This document shows positions 38,850-64,000 of a stretch of DNA of 64,000 nucleotides, one piece after another (within the stretch, counting starts at the first letter, position 1; each line of letters opens with the position of its first letter). Origin of the DNA: Hymenolepis diminuta (taxonomy: Eukaryota; Platyhelminthes; Cestoda; Cyclophyllidea; Hymenolepididae). Position numbers and translations under genes: made by a program. The stretch covers positions 3,030,303 through 3,094,302 of the forward strand of contig CAADRB010000004.1 of assembly GCA_900708905.1 (NCBI GenBank), written 5' to 3'. The notes under the pieces were generated by a model that saw only the letters and a program-made list of their open reading frames with translations, ran no database searches and was not told the DNA's origin.

Positions 38850-39782
38850 GTTGAAGTAATTGAATAAACAGCCTAGAGTTTTCCTAAATGCTTGGCCGAA
38901 TAATTAGTGTGTAATTGACATCTTATCCACGTTATCTGTTATCATGAATTGCTTATCGATTTCAGCCTAGTCTTCCGTGTATGACTCACGCCTCAATCCT
39001 TAAGTGGCCACCTCTGCAACGACCCTGTCTTAGTCTATATTATGATACCTGGTCTATTACCTCTGTCCTACATCGATCTTTAAAATAGTCTCTGCTGTCA
39101 AAAGTTTAACGCTCTACAAAATTATCATCTAATTTTGGATTTATCGGGTTGTAAATAGGTAAAATATTTCTCATTCATAACAGAAAAATATAGCTGCCGA
39201 TTGGAAGCGGCCAGATATAAAATCAACTATTCTTCGACAGCTCATTTTGGTATATTCAAGTGTCTAGCAATTCGCCCCGAATTTCGTCGCCTTATGTTTT
39301 CTTCTGATGTCATTGATAATTTTTTTGGCAAAATTTGCAACATTTGATAGACCAAATTTCACCAAATTGCAGTCAAAAAACGAAAGCGACTAAGATGATT
39401 ATGCCCATCGATAATCTAAAAGTAGCAATTCAATCGAAAAACTGACTTGAAAGGAACCATACAATTATCAGAGCGCTAATTCAAAAACTTCGGATTTTTG
39501 ACATGTATACCTGACCTCAGATATCATGACATAAGGTATAATTAACATTCTTGCTTACAATGAGAGTTAGTTGAGAGTTGGCAAACGTGACCAATTCACA
39601 CGAGAAGTACCTCATATCAATTATCATATACCTTAAATACACATACATACACGTATAATCACATAATTCGGAGTGGGGAGGTGGATTCAAGTTCAATTCA
39701 CTTTCAAGGGTGTCAAATTAAGGGGGAAACAGGAGATCAGTTAGACTCGAGAAGAGAGAAATAGCTATTTGAATTCGGAGTC

Positions 39783-39802
39783 AGAGAGAGAGAGAGAGAG
39801 AG
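39783..39802. repeat. (AG)n microsatellite in the predicted DYRK1 3' UTR
   Basis: Ten AG dinucleotides lie about 90 bp beyond the stop codon on the minus-strand gene, so the transcript would carry a CU tract. Confidence 0.9.
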
Positions 39803-39892
39803 CAAGGAGAGACCATAGTTTGTGCGTCCAACTATCACAGAGAAAAAGTTTTCGCAAAGTGGGGTATCAGACTGTCATCTGTACATACTAAA

Positions 39893-63806
<23,914 letters not shown>

Positions 63807-64000
63807 TTAGTAAAACGAGAAAATTGAATAGTCATACGATATTGACGGTGAAAGGCGACTAAGCAATTATTATAAAATCAATACTCACACTTAGGTGTAC
63901 AAATCAGCGCAAATAGAGTTCGTAAATAGAAGTGAGGGTGAGATAGTAACATCAGAAGATTAATGAGAAAATCAAATTGCAAATGTTTAGACTATAAACG

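Overview
This window reads as nuclear DNA of an invertebrate animal, most likely a parasitic flatworm. It is AT-rich (about 35% GC by eye), has no bacterial gene organisation, and holds a spliced gene with introns of 2.1-5.5 kb. The flatworm assignment is an inference. It rests on a strongly diverged animal kinase and on a decayed Gypsy gag whose EFHYDPEA and HFARF...HKC motifs I recall from flatworm retroelements. It should be confirmed by a protein search.

One gene can be supported well: the 3' part of a DYRK1/minibrain protein kinase on the minus strand. Six coding exons run from 63718 down to a TGA stop at 39895-39893. They join in one consistent reading frame to give 572 residues. These cover the DYRK homology box, the whole kinase domain and a proline-rich C-terminal tail. 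The first exon seen opens at a splice acceptor with a split codon, so the start codon and N-terminus lie beyond the right edge. Four introns use GT-AG; the first uses GC-AG.

Mobile DNA is sparse and dead. A nearly full-length but broken mariner-type transposon lies in the intron between the second and third exons seen (about 53624-54896). A decayed Gypsy gag lies at about 8390-9587, and a second gag-like fragment at about 14433-14775. None has an intact reading frame.

The left 7 kb is dominated by one satellite family. About seven fairly similar units of 184-206 bp fill 1-1355. Two decayed units lie at about 4433-4745, and about ten older, shorter units (roughly 170-180 bp) at about 5365-7135. 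In the young block the unit length varies in about 10-bp steps, matching the number of GAGATTTGGT-like decamers it carries.

The rest, from about 7.1 to 39.8 kb and within the introns, is AT-rich sequence in which I recognise no gene. Exceptions worth noting are two CpG-rich patches with CCAAT, CRE-like and octamer-like motifs (about 35640-36110 and 41510-41650), a Met-less open frame at 9895-10215, a 131-bp duplication carrying intron-like 36-nt segments (2444-2690), and a few microsatellites. I found no convincing rRNA, tRNA, CRISPR array or wholly new system.
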